Below the pieces are notes generated by a model. It searched no databases and was not told the DNA's origin. It saw only the letters and a list, made by a program, of their open reading frames with translations. Of a stretch of 64,000 nucleotides of DNA, positions 51,885 to 59,959 are shown piece by piece (within the stretch, counting starts at the first letter, position 1; every line of letters begins with the position of its first letter). A program made the translations under genes and the position numbers. Source of the stretch: Kumtagia sp963829135 (GTDB lineage: Bacteria; Pseudomonadota; Alphaproteobacteria; Rhizobiales; Rhizobiaceae); contig CAWHHO010000008.1 in assembly GCA_963829135.1 (NCBI GenBank), forward strand, positions 372,001-436,000, read 5' to 3'.

Positions 51885-52589
51885 CTACACGGACCGGGTG
51901 ATGCCGCCGTCGATCCGGATGTTCTGGCCCGTGATATAGCTCGACTTGTCGCTCGCGAGAAAGGCGATCAGTTCGGAGACTTCGTCCATGCGACCGTAAC
52001 GGCCCATCGGGATGCGCTCGCGCCGCTCCCCGGTTTCCGGCAGGCTGTCGATGAAGCCCGGCAGCACGTTGTTCATGCGGATATTCTCCGCTGCGTATTT
52101 GTCGGCGAAGAGTTTGGTGAATGCGGCCAAGCCGGAGCGGAAGACGCCGGATGTCGGAAAGAGCGCTTCCGGCTCGAACGCCGCATAAGTCGAGATATTG
52201 ACGATCGATCCGGCCTTCTGCGCCTGCATGACTGGTGTCACCAGTCGCGCGACTCGCACCGCGTTGAGGAAATAGATCTCCATGCCGGTGTGCCAGTCCT
52301 CATCGGTAATGTCGAGGATAGGCGCGCGCGGCCCATGGGCAGCGCTGTTGACCGCCGCGTCGATTCGGCCCCATCGGCTGACCGCATTATCCACCAGCCG
52401 CCTGAGGTCGTCATTGGAGCGGTTGGAGCCGGTGACACCGATACCACCGAGCTTTTCGGCGAGCGCGGCACCCTTGCCGGAGGATGATAGAATGGCGACC
52501 TTGAACCCGTCTTCGGCAAGCTTGCGCGCTGCGTCGGCGCCCATCCCGCTGCCGCCTGCTGTTATGATCGCAACTTTTGTTTCCGCCAT
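51885..52589 (-). CDS. SDR family oxidoreductase
   Basis: A classical short-chain dehydrogenase/reductase of 234 residues. The cofactor motif TAGGSGMG sits at the N-terminus. The NAG-type motif reads NSAAHG, the active-site serine is in VNISTYAAF, and the C-terminal motif is ITGQNIRIDGG. The usual catalytic YxxxK is replaced by a sequence around FPTSGVFRSGLAAF, so the tyrosine is missing. The protein may therefore be a divergent or non-dehydrogenase member. The start at 52589 has GGAGG upstream. Confidence 0.88.
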   Translation of the reverse strand: MAETKVAIITAGGSGMGADAARKLAEDGFKVAILSSSGKGAALAEKLGGIGVTGSNRSNDDLRRLVDNAVSRWGRIDAAVNSAAHGPRAPILDITDEDWHTGMEIYFLNAVRVARLVTPVMQAQKAGSIVNISTYAAFEPEALFPTSGVFRSGLAAFTKLFADKYAAENIRMNNVLPGFIDSLPETGERRERIPMGRYGRMDEVSELIAFLASDKSSYITGQNIRIDGGITRSV

Positions 52590-52778
52590 GCCGGGCCTCC
52601 TGGTTTGATGCTCGGTCATAGACCGTAAGGAGCCCCTCGCAAAGCCGCCGCTGCCGCTGGCGCAGGCACGTGCCAGCCGTGGCCCACGCGATCGTCACGA
52701 GCGGCCTTGACGCGTGATCGGGCTTGGCCGAGAGAACGCCCGTATGTACCGCGTCGTGCAACGAACAGGGGACAGAGC

Positions 52779-53117
52779 GTGAGCTGGTTCGGATTCCTGC
52801 AGCTTGTCATATCGACGATGATCTTTCTGCTGGCGGCGACTGTCGCAAAGCATTGGGCATTGGCGCCGGGCATCGGGAAACTGCTGCTGACGCTCGCGTT
52901 ATACTCGGCAGGCAATCTGATCATGCTGCGGCTGGTTCGCGAATTTGGCATGGCTTCGGCCTTCAGCCTGTCCGCGGTGATCCAGCTTGTAGCGGTCAAC
53001 GTCATCGCGCTTGCTTGGTTTGGCGAGCGGCTGACCGCCGTGCAGAGCACCGGTGTCGTCCTGGCGATCGTCGCGGTCGGTATGATCACAATGGGACCGG
53101 CTTTCGGCGGCAAATAG
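52779..53117 (+). CDS. Small multidrug-resistance/EamA-like membrane protein
   Basis: A 112-residue, four-helix membrane protein beginning at GTG 52779 (AGGGGACAG upstream). The hydrophobic segments LVISTMIFLLAATVAKHWAL, LLLTLALYSAGNLIMLRLV, FSLSAVIQLVAVNVIALAW and TGVVLAIVAVGMITMG are those of the drug/metabolite transporter superfamily at SMR size, active as a dimer. The glutamate typical of SMR helix 1 is not evident, so substrate and mechanism are open. Confidence 0.78.
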   Translation: MSWFGFLQLVISTMIFLLAATVAKHWALAPGIGKLLLTLALYSAGNLIMLRLVREFGMASAFSLSAVIQLVAVNVIALAWFGERLTAVQSTGVVLAIVAVGMITMGPAFGGK

Positions 53118-53173
53118 GCTGCAAATAGGCGAAGCGGGCTTGCCGCAATTGTCCTGCGACCGTAGCTAGACGT

Positions 53174-53875
53174 ATGCCTTTTCTGGAAACCGTAGCAAAG
53201 AAGATCGAATTCTCGGTGCTGCTTGCCGCGATCGTCATCGCCGGCGGGCTGTATGGTTTTGTCGAGATGGTTGAAGTGGCGCGCGATACGAAGCCGCATG
53301 CGTTTGACACATCGATACTACTGGCATTCCGTGATCCGGAGAATCCAGCGGTCGGCATAGGGCCGTTCTGGGTGCCGGACGCGGTGCGCGACATCACGGC
53401 GCTCGGCAGCGGTGCGGTTCTGTTTTTCATTGTCGCGGCTGCGATCATCTTCCTCATTGCCGAAAATCGGGGATCTGCGGCGCTGTTCGTTTTCCTTTCG
53501 GTCGCCGGCGGGCAGGTCGTCTCGAGCCTGCTGAAGCTCGGCATCGACCGGCCGCGCCCTGAAATCGTGCCGCATCTGGCCGAGGTTCACACGCTCAGTT
53601 TTCCCAGCGGCCACGCGATGCTGTCAGCGGTGACCTACCTGACGCTCGGCGCATTGCTGGCGAGAATTACGCCGAACCGTGCGGTAAAAATCTATTTTCT
53701 GTGCCTTTCCGTGCTTTTGACGTTTATGGTCGGCCTCAGTCGCGTATACCTCGGGGTTCATTGGCCCTCAGACGTCCTTGCAGGATGGTGCGCCGGGGCT
53801 ATCTGGGCAATGGGTTGCTGGTTGATTGCACAATGGGCGCTGCGCCGTGGCTGGACAGGCACTCAGGGCAGTTGA
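53174..53875 (+). CDS. PAP2 family membrane phosphatase
   Basis: A 233-residue lipid phosphatase with about six hydrophobic segments. All three PAP2 active-site motifs are seen: KLGIDRPRP, PSGHAM and SRVYLGVHWPSD, with the catalytic histidines. Family members dephosphorylate phosphatidate, undecaprenyl pyrophosphate or similar lipids at the periplasmic face, so it could overlap with the UppP function. It is a separate unit from the DGC gene 168 bp downstream. Confidence 0.93.
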   Translation: MPFLETVAKKIEFSVLLAAIVIAGGLYGFVEMVEVARDTKPHAFDTSILLAFRDPENPAVGIGPFWVPDAVRDITALGSGAVLFFIVAAAIIFLIAENRGSAALFVFLSVAGGQVVSSLLKLGIDRPRPEIVPHLAEVHTLSFPSGHAMLSAVTYLTLGALLARITPNRAVKIYFLCLSVLLTFMVGLSRVYLGVHWPSDVLAGWCAGAIWAMGCWLIAQWALRRGWTGTQGS

Positions 53876-54043
53876 CCTGGCGTGGTAAGTGGTTTGTAAC
53901 GCAATATTAAGTTGAGACGATACAATCGTCTCGGGTGATCCAAGCCCCTTGCAGTATCCCGGATCACGCATGCCGCAGTCATTTTTTCTTCGCGTCGGCT
54001 GAATCAATTCCACCATTAGGCTCGATGCATAAGGCTTCAGGGG

Positions 54044-56248
54044 ATGATGCCGAACCGCAGGAAGCAGAGGCCATTCACGACGCAAATCACCTTATCGGTG
54101 CTTGCGGGAGCGCTGTTCGCGTTGGCGATGATGGCGGCGTTCTGCTTCTATGCGGTGTTGCGCGTAGACAGGGCGGCGCTGCAGCGGGAGCGCTCCTTCG
54201 TCGGAACCGGAATTGCCGACCGGATGGAAACACTCGCTTCGGAACAGAGGAGCGTGACCGTCTGGGACGATTCGGTGGCCAATGCGAAGGCCGGGAACGA
54301 GGACTGGCTTCGCGACAATCTCGGCGAATGGATGAATTCCTATTACGGCCACGACCTGGTTTATATTCTGAATGACAAGGACCAGCCGGTCTACGCGATG
54401 GAAGACGGGGCGACCGTGCCGCCGGCGACTTTCGAGAAGGATGCAGCCGTTCTGCTTCCTAGCGTCGACAGGCTGCGCGCAACACTTGCAGCCTCGGCTC
54501 CCGAACCAGGCATCGCCGAGTTTGTCCGGCTGAACGGTGTCGCTGCCATCGTCAGCGTCCAGCCGATCGTGTCGGATGCGGAAAACGCCTCACAGCAACC
54601 CCACAGCGAGTACGTTCATATCTCCGTCGAGCGGATCAAGGACGCGATTGGCAAGATCGCCAAGCGGTACGAATTGCAGGATTTGCAACTTGTCGAGGAC
54701 GATCCGCATTCGCCGGCAAGCGTTGCCCTTGCCGATTCCGGCGGCAACCCCATTGGCTACCTTACCTGGCAGCCGAACCGACCCGGACTTGAACTGATCA
54801 AACGTGCGGCTCCCGCTTTGCTGGGCGGCACGATACTCACGCTGGGGCTGCTGATACTGCTGCTGCGACGGCTGCGGCGCGCCTCCCATGCGCTGGAATC
54901 GAGCGAGCACGGCGCACAGTTTCTAGCATACCACGACACGCTGACCCGCCTTCCCAATCGGGCGTTGTTCGAGGACAGGCTGGCTCAGGCGCTGGCGGCG
55001 GCGCGGCGCGGCAACAGCAAGGTCGCGCTGCTGTGCGTCGACATTGACCGGTTCAAGGAACTCAACGATACGCTCGGCCATCCCGCGGGAGACGAACTCA
55101 TCCGGCAGGTCGCGGCTCGGCTCACGGATGCTGTCCGAGAGGTCGATACGGTAGCCCGCATCGGCGGTGACGAATTCGCAATCGTGGTTGTCGATGTCCA
55201 TGACATGCGCGAGGCGGAGGCCGCCTGTGACCGCGTTATCGAGGATGTGTGCGAACCGTTCGACCTGCTCGGCGAGCAGGTGTTTGTGCGCGTCAGCATC
55301 GGCCTGGCTCTTTCACCGGAATTCGGGACGGAGCCTGCCGAATTGATGCGCAAAGCCGATATCGCCCTCTATGAGGCAAAGCGCAACGGGCGTGGCCGCT
55401 ACTGCGTTTTTGCCGGCGGCATGGACGATTTGTTGAAACACAAGCGGGCGATCGAGCACGATCTGCGCCTGGCGCTGGAAGCCGGCGATCAGATCAATCT
55501 GGTTTATCAGCCCGTTCTTGGCCTGGCGCAGGATGCTCTGGCCGGCGCCGAAGCGATGGTGGAATGGCATCACGGGGCAGGCCGGAACCTGCCGGTCACG
55601 CAATTGATCGCCATTGCCGAGGAGCGCGGCCTGATTGGCCAACTCACGCGCAGAGTACTGAGGCTTGCCTGCACCTTCGTCAGCGAGAATAATATTCCGT
55701 GGATGCAGATTGCCCTATCGCCGGTTTTTTTGCGCCACGAGGGCGCTGCTCGAATTGTCCTCGACATTCTGGCCGAAAAAAATGTCGAGCCAAAGCGCCT
55801 TCAGATCGAGATCGGCGAGAGTGTATTGCTGGGAGACAACGGCGCGGCCCAACAGGCCATCAACACGCTCCGCGCCATGGGAACCGTCATCGTGCTTGAC
55901 GATTTCGGATCGGGACCATCGTCTATTACCATGCTGCGCCAGCGGCCCGTGGACAAGCTTAAGCTCGATCGATCGTTCGTTCGCGCTCTCGGCAGCGCCG
56001 ATCCCGCCGCCGCAATCGTCAAGGCAGTTACCGAACTGGCAAACGCGCTCGGCATCGAAGTGGCCGCCGAAGGTGTCGAGACCGCGGATCAAAAGACAAT
56101 GCTGGCCGCCCTCGGCTGCCGCGAGATTCAAGGTCCCATTGTATCGGAGCCGCTAACCGGCATGCAATTGGCGGACCTACTTCGCAACAATCGGTCCATG
56201 AAGCGCGCCGGACCGCAGCCTGCCGGCAAGTTGCAAAAACGCCTTTGA
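54044..56248 (+). CDS. CHASE4-GGDEF-EAL membrane protein
   Basis: A 734-residue inner-membrane signalling protein. TM1 (about residues 16-40) and TM2 (about 250-275) enclose a periplasmic CHASE4 domain with the SVTVWDDSVANA motif. The GGDEF domain has an intact RIGGDEFAI and, five residues before it, the inhibitory RxxD site as REVD. The EAL domain is altered: EAM for EAL, and ALSP where an asparagine ligand is normal. DDFGSG, KLDRSF and AEGVE are kept. A product-inhibited diguanylate cyclase is the best guess, with the EAL part as a sensor or inactive. Confidence 0.93.
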   Translation: MMPNRRKQRPFTTQITLSVLAGALFALAMMAAFCFYAVLRVDRAALQRERSFVGTGIADRMETLASEQRSVTVWDDSVANAKAGNEDWLRDNLGEWMNSYYGHDLVYILNDKDQPVYAMEDGATVPPATFEKDAAVLLPSVDRLRATLAASAPEPGIAEFVRLNGVAAIVSVQPIVSDAENASQQPHSEYVHISVERIKDAIGKIAKRYELQDLQLVEDDPHSPASVALADSGGNPIGYLTWQPNRPGLELIKRAAPALLGGTILTLGLLILLLRRLRRASHALESSEHGAQFLAYHDTLTRLPNRALFEDRLAQALAAARRGNSKVALLCVDIDRFKELNDTLGHPAGDELIRQVAARLTDAVREVDTVARIGGDEFAIVVVDVHDMREAEAACDRVIEDVCEPFDLLGEQVFVRVSIGLALSPEFGTEPAELMRKADIALYEAKRNGRGRYCVFAGGMDDLLKHKRAIEHDLRLALEAGDQINLVYQPVLGLAQDALAGAEAMVEWHHGAGRNLPVTQLIAIAEERGLIGQLTRRVLRLACTFVSENNIPWMQIALSPVFLRHEGAARIVLDILAEKNVEPKRLQIEIGESVLLGDNGAAQQAINTLRAMGTVIVLDDFGSGPSSITMLRQRPVDKLKLDRSFVRALGSADPAAAIVKAVTELANALGIEVAAEGVETADQKTMLAALGCREIQGPIVSEPLTGMQLADLLRNNRSMKRAGPQPAGKLQKRL

Positions 56249-56268
56249 CCACGGCTTCGCACGGACTT

Positions 56269-57444
56269 TCACTCGCGTGCGCGATGCACCGGGCCGGCCA
56301 TCATCAGCACCAATGAGCCCAGCAGCGCAGCAATAAGCGAACCCATGAGGATGCCGAGTTTGACCTCGTCCTGAAGATGCTCGTTGCCGGCGAAGGCGAG
56401 CAGCCCGATGAACAGGCTCATGGTAAATCCAATACCACAAAGGAACGCAACACCGACCACATGCGACCAGCGTGCGTCGCGCGGCAGATCCGCCAGGCCG
56501 AGTTTGATCGCCAGCGCCGAAGTCCCGAGCACCCCGACGAGCTTTCCGACAACCAGCCCCATGGTAACGCCAAGCGTCAGGGGCTGGATCAGGTCGGAGC
56601 CGCTTATTCCGGCAAACGAAACGCCGGCATTGGCGAACCCGAAGAGCGGCACAATGATAAAGGCTACCCCGCGATGCAGCGCGTGCTCCAGACGGTGCAG
56701 CGGAGACCGTTCGAGGTCGTGGGCGATCCCCGGCGAGACGCGCAGCGGGATGGTCAGCGCCAGCGCCACGCCTGCCAATGTGGCATGAACGCCGGATTTC
56801 AGCACCAGCACCCAAAGAACGGAGCCCAGCAGCAGGTAGGGAACGAGGTTGAGCACGCCCATGCGGTTCAGGATGATCAGCACGCCCAGGACCGCAAACG
56901 CTCCACCCAGATAGAGCATCGATAGGTCGGTGGTATAGAACAGGGCGATGATGATGACAGCTCCGAGATCGTCAATAATCGCAAGCGCGGTCAAGAACAC
57001 CTTCAGCGAGGCCGGCACGCGTCTACCGAGCAGCGAAAGCACTCCAAGCGCAAACGCTATGTCGGTTGCGGTGGGAATGGCCCAGCCGCGCAGCGCTTCG
57101 CCGTTGCCGGCGTTCAGCGCCACATAGATGAGAGCTGGAACCGCCATGCCGCCGGCGGCGGCGATGCCCGGAAGGATCCGTCGAGGCCAAGTGGACAACT
57201 GGCCGTCCAGCATTTCCCGTTTGATCTCCAGGCCGACCAGCAGGAAGAATATGGCCATCAGCCCGTCATTGATCCAGTGGCCGACATTGAGCGGGCCGAT
57301 ATAAGCCTTGAGGGTGGCGAAATAGATGGTGGACAATGGCGAGTTCGCGACAATCAATGCCAGCACAGCTGCGCCCATCAACACGATGCCGCCAGCCGCC
57401 TCGCTGTCGAGGAATTCCCGGAAAACGGATGGGGGGCGGGTCAT
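56269..57444 (-). CDS. nhaA: Na+/H+ antiporter NhaA
   Basis: Inner-membrane electrogenic antiporter for sodium and pH homeostasis, 391 residues. It has the conserved GLMAIFFLLVGLEIKREML and the functional aspartates in ALAIIDDLGAVIIIALFY, with PTATDIAFALGVL before them. The start at 57444 (MTRPPSVFREFLDSE) follows GGAGACG; the frame extends to 57546 without family match. It is convergent with the CHASE4-GGDEF-EAL gene, 20 bp apart. Confidence 0.96.
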   Translation of the reverse strand: MTRPPSVFREFLDSEAAGGIVLMGAAVLALIVANSPLSTIYFATLKAYIGPLNVGHWINDGLMAIFFLLVGLEIKREMLDGQLSTWPRRILPGIAAAGGMAVPALIYVALNAGNGEALRGWAIPTATDIAFALGVLSLLGRRVPASLKVFLTALAIIDDLGAVIIIALFYTTDLSMLYLGGAFAVLGVLIILNRMGVLNLVPYLLLGSVLWVLVLKSGVHATLAGVALALTIPLRVSPGIAHDLERSPLHRLEHALHRGVAFIIVPLFGFANAGVSFAGISGSDLIQPLTLGVTMGLVVGKLVGVLGTSALAIKLGLADLPRDARWSHVVGVAFLCGIGFTMSLFIGLLAFAGNEHLQDEVKLGILMGSLIAALLGSLVLMMAGPVHRARE

Positions 57445-57662
57445 GCCGCGTCTCCACAGCTCGCAAGGGGCGTAACTGAGAGCGGTCCCATCAAGGCCAT
57501 TTCCCGCTTCATGCGCAGATCCATCTGTCTCAAATCCTTCCCTCAATCCAAATCATATGCCCGATGCGCAGCGGTCGCATCGGAAGTGCAAGAGCATCCC
57601 GGGCGTCCGGGATTTCTGAAAAAAGCTGCAATTGCGGCTGAAGCCCCACCTGTCTCAGGCGT

Positions 57663-58226
57663 CTATCTTGGCGCACGCTTTGCCAGGATGCGTTGCAGCG
57701 TCCGGCGATGCATGTTGAGGCGACGGGCGGTCTCGGAGACGTTGCGGTCGCACATTTCGTAGACGCGCTGGATATGTTCCCAGCGCACACGATCGGCGGA
57801 CATCGGATTTTCCGGTGGCGCCGCACGCTGTCCACCCGTGCGCGTCAACGCCGCGTAAATATCGTCGGCATCGGCCGGCTTCGACAGATAGTCGATTGCG
57901 CCGAGCTTCACCGCCGTCACGGCTGTCGCGATATTGCCATATCCGGTCAGGATCACCGTGCGGGTGTCGGCGCGGTTCTCGCGGATGGCCGCCACGACGT
58001 CGAGGCCGTTGCCATCGCCCAGCCGCATGTCGACCACCGCATAGGCCGGCGCGCCGGACTTGACCTTGCCAACCGCCTCCTCGACGCTCTCGGCCGTGTC
58101 AACAACGAAGCCGCGCGCCTCCATGGCGCGCGCCAGCCGGGTCACAAACGGCTTGTCGTCATCGACCAGAAGCAATGTGGCGTCGGGGCCGATGGCCTTA
58201 TCCTGGTTACTTTCCTCTGCGGTCAT
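57663..58226 (-). CDS. actR: Redox response regulator ActR/RegA/PrrA
   Basis: A 187-residue response regulator. The receiver has the acidic triad LLVDDDKPF, the phosphoacceptor in VVDMRLGDGNG, the threonine of ILTGYG and the lysine of LSKPADAD. A four-proline-like linker (RAAPPENPM) joins a Fis-type helix-turn-helix (NVSETARRLNMHRRTLQRIL), the conserved DNA-binding end of this family. In alphaproteobacteria it controls respiratory, nitrogen- and carbon-fixation and acid-tolerance genes. It follows actS by 69 bp. Confidence 0.96.
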   Translation of the reverse strand: MTAEESNQDKAIGPDATLLLVDDDKPFVTRLARAMEARGFVVDTAESVEEAVGKVKSGAPAYAVVDMRLGDGNGLDVVAAIRENRADTRTVILTGYGNIATAVTAVKLGAIDYLSKPADADDIYAALTRTGGQRAAPPENPMSADRVRWEHIQRVYEMCDRNVSETARRLNMHRRTLQRILAKRAPR

Positions 58227-58295
58227 AAGCTTTCATTTCCAAAATGTCGCTCGATGGTCAGCCGGATATAGCTTTCCGCCGCAGGAAAAGCCACC

Positions 58296-59621
58296 TCACG
58301 CGGTGTCGTACATGGCGGTGGGGTTGCTGCGGCGATTGAGGAACTGGTCACGGCTCCAGGCGATCTGCACAATGGCGCCCAGACCGCGCTCGTTGGCATT
58401 GAAGAAGGACAACGTTGCCCCGGAGCGTTCCAGCAGCGTCTTGGCGATGAACAGGCCGAGCCCGAGGCCGCCGCCGGGTTCGTTACCCTGCCTGGTCGAC
58501 ATATACGGCTCGCCGATGCGGTCGATGATTTCCGGCGGAAAGCCGGGACCATCATCGATGATGTCGATCACCACATCGCCATCGTCCCACCGCCAGCGCA
58601 ACGTGACTACGCCGGCAGCGAAATCGACCGCATTCTCGACCAGGTTGCCAAGCCCATAGATAACGCCGGGATTGCGGTGACCAACCGGTTCCGGACCTAT
58701 GCGCTCGCCGGGGGCGAGGCGGATGGCAATGCCGAAATCGCGATGCGGTGCGATGACCTCCTCGATCAGCGACGTCAGCGGCAGGCGGTCGAGAAGCGTC
58801 TCGCTTTCCGATGACAAGCTTGTGAGCCGTTTGAGGATTTCGCGGCAACGCTCACTCTGCGAACGCAACAAAGTCACGTCCTCCCGGAACCTGGGGTCTT
58901 TCCCGAGCGTGCGCTCCATCTCCTTGGCGACGACGGTGATCGTGGCCAGGGGCGTCCCGAGTTCATGCGCGGCTGCCGCGGCAAGGCCATCCAGCGCGGA
59001 AAGATGCTGCTCGCGCTGCAGCACCAGCTCGGTGGCTGCCAGCGCGTTGGCAAGAAGCCGCGCTTCCTCCGCAACACGCCAGGCGTAGACGGCTGTGAAG
59101 GTAATCGACGACAGAACCGCCATCCACATGCCGGCGACATAGACGAACGGTATCGACAGCGACCCTCCGGCATTCCAGGGGAGCGGAAGGTGCCGAAACA
59201 CAAGAGCGCTGGCCATCAGCATGACGATACCTCCGAGCATCGCTGTCATTCTGAGTGGCAAGGTGGTCGCCGAAATCACAACCGGAACGGTCAGCAGAAG
59301 CGCGAACGGGTTTGTGAGGCCGCCGGTGAGATACAGCAGCCCGGCAAGCTGCAGGGAATCGAACAGAAGCAAGGCAAGCGCTGCATTTGGCAACAGGCGA
59401 AGCGCCGATGGATAGCGGAATGTCAGAAACAGGTTCAGCCACGCCGAACTCGCGATGAGCGCAAAACAGGGACCAACCGGCATCGGAAAGTGCATCCAAT
59501 ATGCCACCGCGATGACGGTGATGCTCTGGCCGACGATCGCCAGCCATCGCAGCCGGATCAGCGTGTTGAGTCTCAGTCTGTGCGCCTGCTGGAAGTCGGG
59601 CGTTGTGAGCGACTTGATCAT
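58296..59621 (-). CDS. actS: Redox sensor histidine kinase ActS/RegB/PrrB
   Basis: A 441-residue membrane kinase with about six N-terminal hydrophobic segments that include the quinone-sensing GGLTNPFALLL loop. The phospho-histidine is in AAAHELGTPLATI, the redox-active cysteine is in RSQSERCREIL, and the ATP-binding N, G1 and G2 boxes are NLVENAVDFA, DDGPGF and GGGLGLGLF. It reports the ubiquinone pool and cysteine redox state to ActR. The 76-bp repeat array lies just upstream of its start. Confidence 0.96.
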   Translation of the reverse strand: MIKSLTTPDFQQAHRLRLNTLIRLRWLAIVGQSITVIAVAYWMHFPMPVGPCFALIASSAWLNLFLTFRYPSALRLLPNAALALLLFDSLQLAGLLYLTGGLTNPFALLLTVPVVISATTLPLRMTAMLGGIVMLMASALVFRHLPLPWNAGGSLSIPFVYVAGMWMAVLSSITFTAVYAWRVAEEARLLANALAATELVLQREQHLSALDGLAAAAAHELGTPLATITVVAKEMERTLGKDPRFREDVTLLRSQSERCREILKRLTSLSSESETLLDRLPLTSLIEEVIAPHRDFGIAIRLAPGERIGPEPVGHRNPGVIYGLGNLVENAVDFAAGVVTLRWRWDDGDVVIDIIDDGPGFPPEIIDRIGEPYMSTRQGNEPGGGLGLGLFIAKTLLERSGATLSFFNANERGLGAIVQIAWSRDQFLNRRSNPTAMYDTA

Positions 59622-59959
59622 TACCCGTTATGGCGCGGGAGGCGCATCGCCGCCAAGCGCTATTGCATGGGAAAGTGCGCAGCGGTTTCGGGACAACGCC
59701 ATGCATTGCGTTATCTGCCGCGTGGTTTGGCCAATGCATGGCGCCCAAAAGTGCGCAGCGGTTTTGGGACAACGCCATGCATCGTGTTATTTGCCGCGTG
59801 GTTTGGCCCATGCATGGCGCCCAAAAGTGCGCAGCGGTTTCGGGATAACGCCATGCATCGTGTTATTTGCCGCGTGGTTTGGCCAATGCATGGCGCCCAA
59901 AAGTGCGCAGCGGTTTCGGGACAACGCCATGCATCGCGTTATTTGCCGCGTGGTTTGGC
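59622..59959. repeat. 76-bp tandem repeat array at the hrpB 3' end
   Basis: Units begin at 59675, 59751, 59827 and 59903 with an exact 76-bp period; the last is cut at about 59959, giving about 3.75 copies that differ by only a few bases. Each unit contains a hairpin CCCAAAA-GTGCGCAGCGG-TTTTGGG (for example 59744-59768) and ATGCAT arms, the same plan as the element before recR. Each also holds a copy of the last codons of hrpB (AKPRGK and stop). The array fills the hrpB-actS gap and so sits upstream of a redox kinase gene. No spacers are present, so it is not CRISPR. Confidence 0.92.

Noticed and set aside
52779..53117. Assignment as a typical EmrE-type SMR pump
   Set aside because: Size and helix count fit, but the membrane glutamate essential in EmrE is not evident, so only the broad superfamily is claimed.
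59675..59959. Regular repeats considered as a CRISPR array
   Set aside because: The units are contiguous with a 76-bp period and no unique spacers, and no cas genes are present; it is a tandem duplication.
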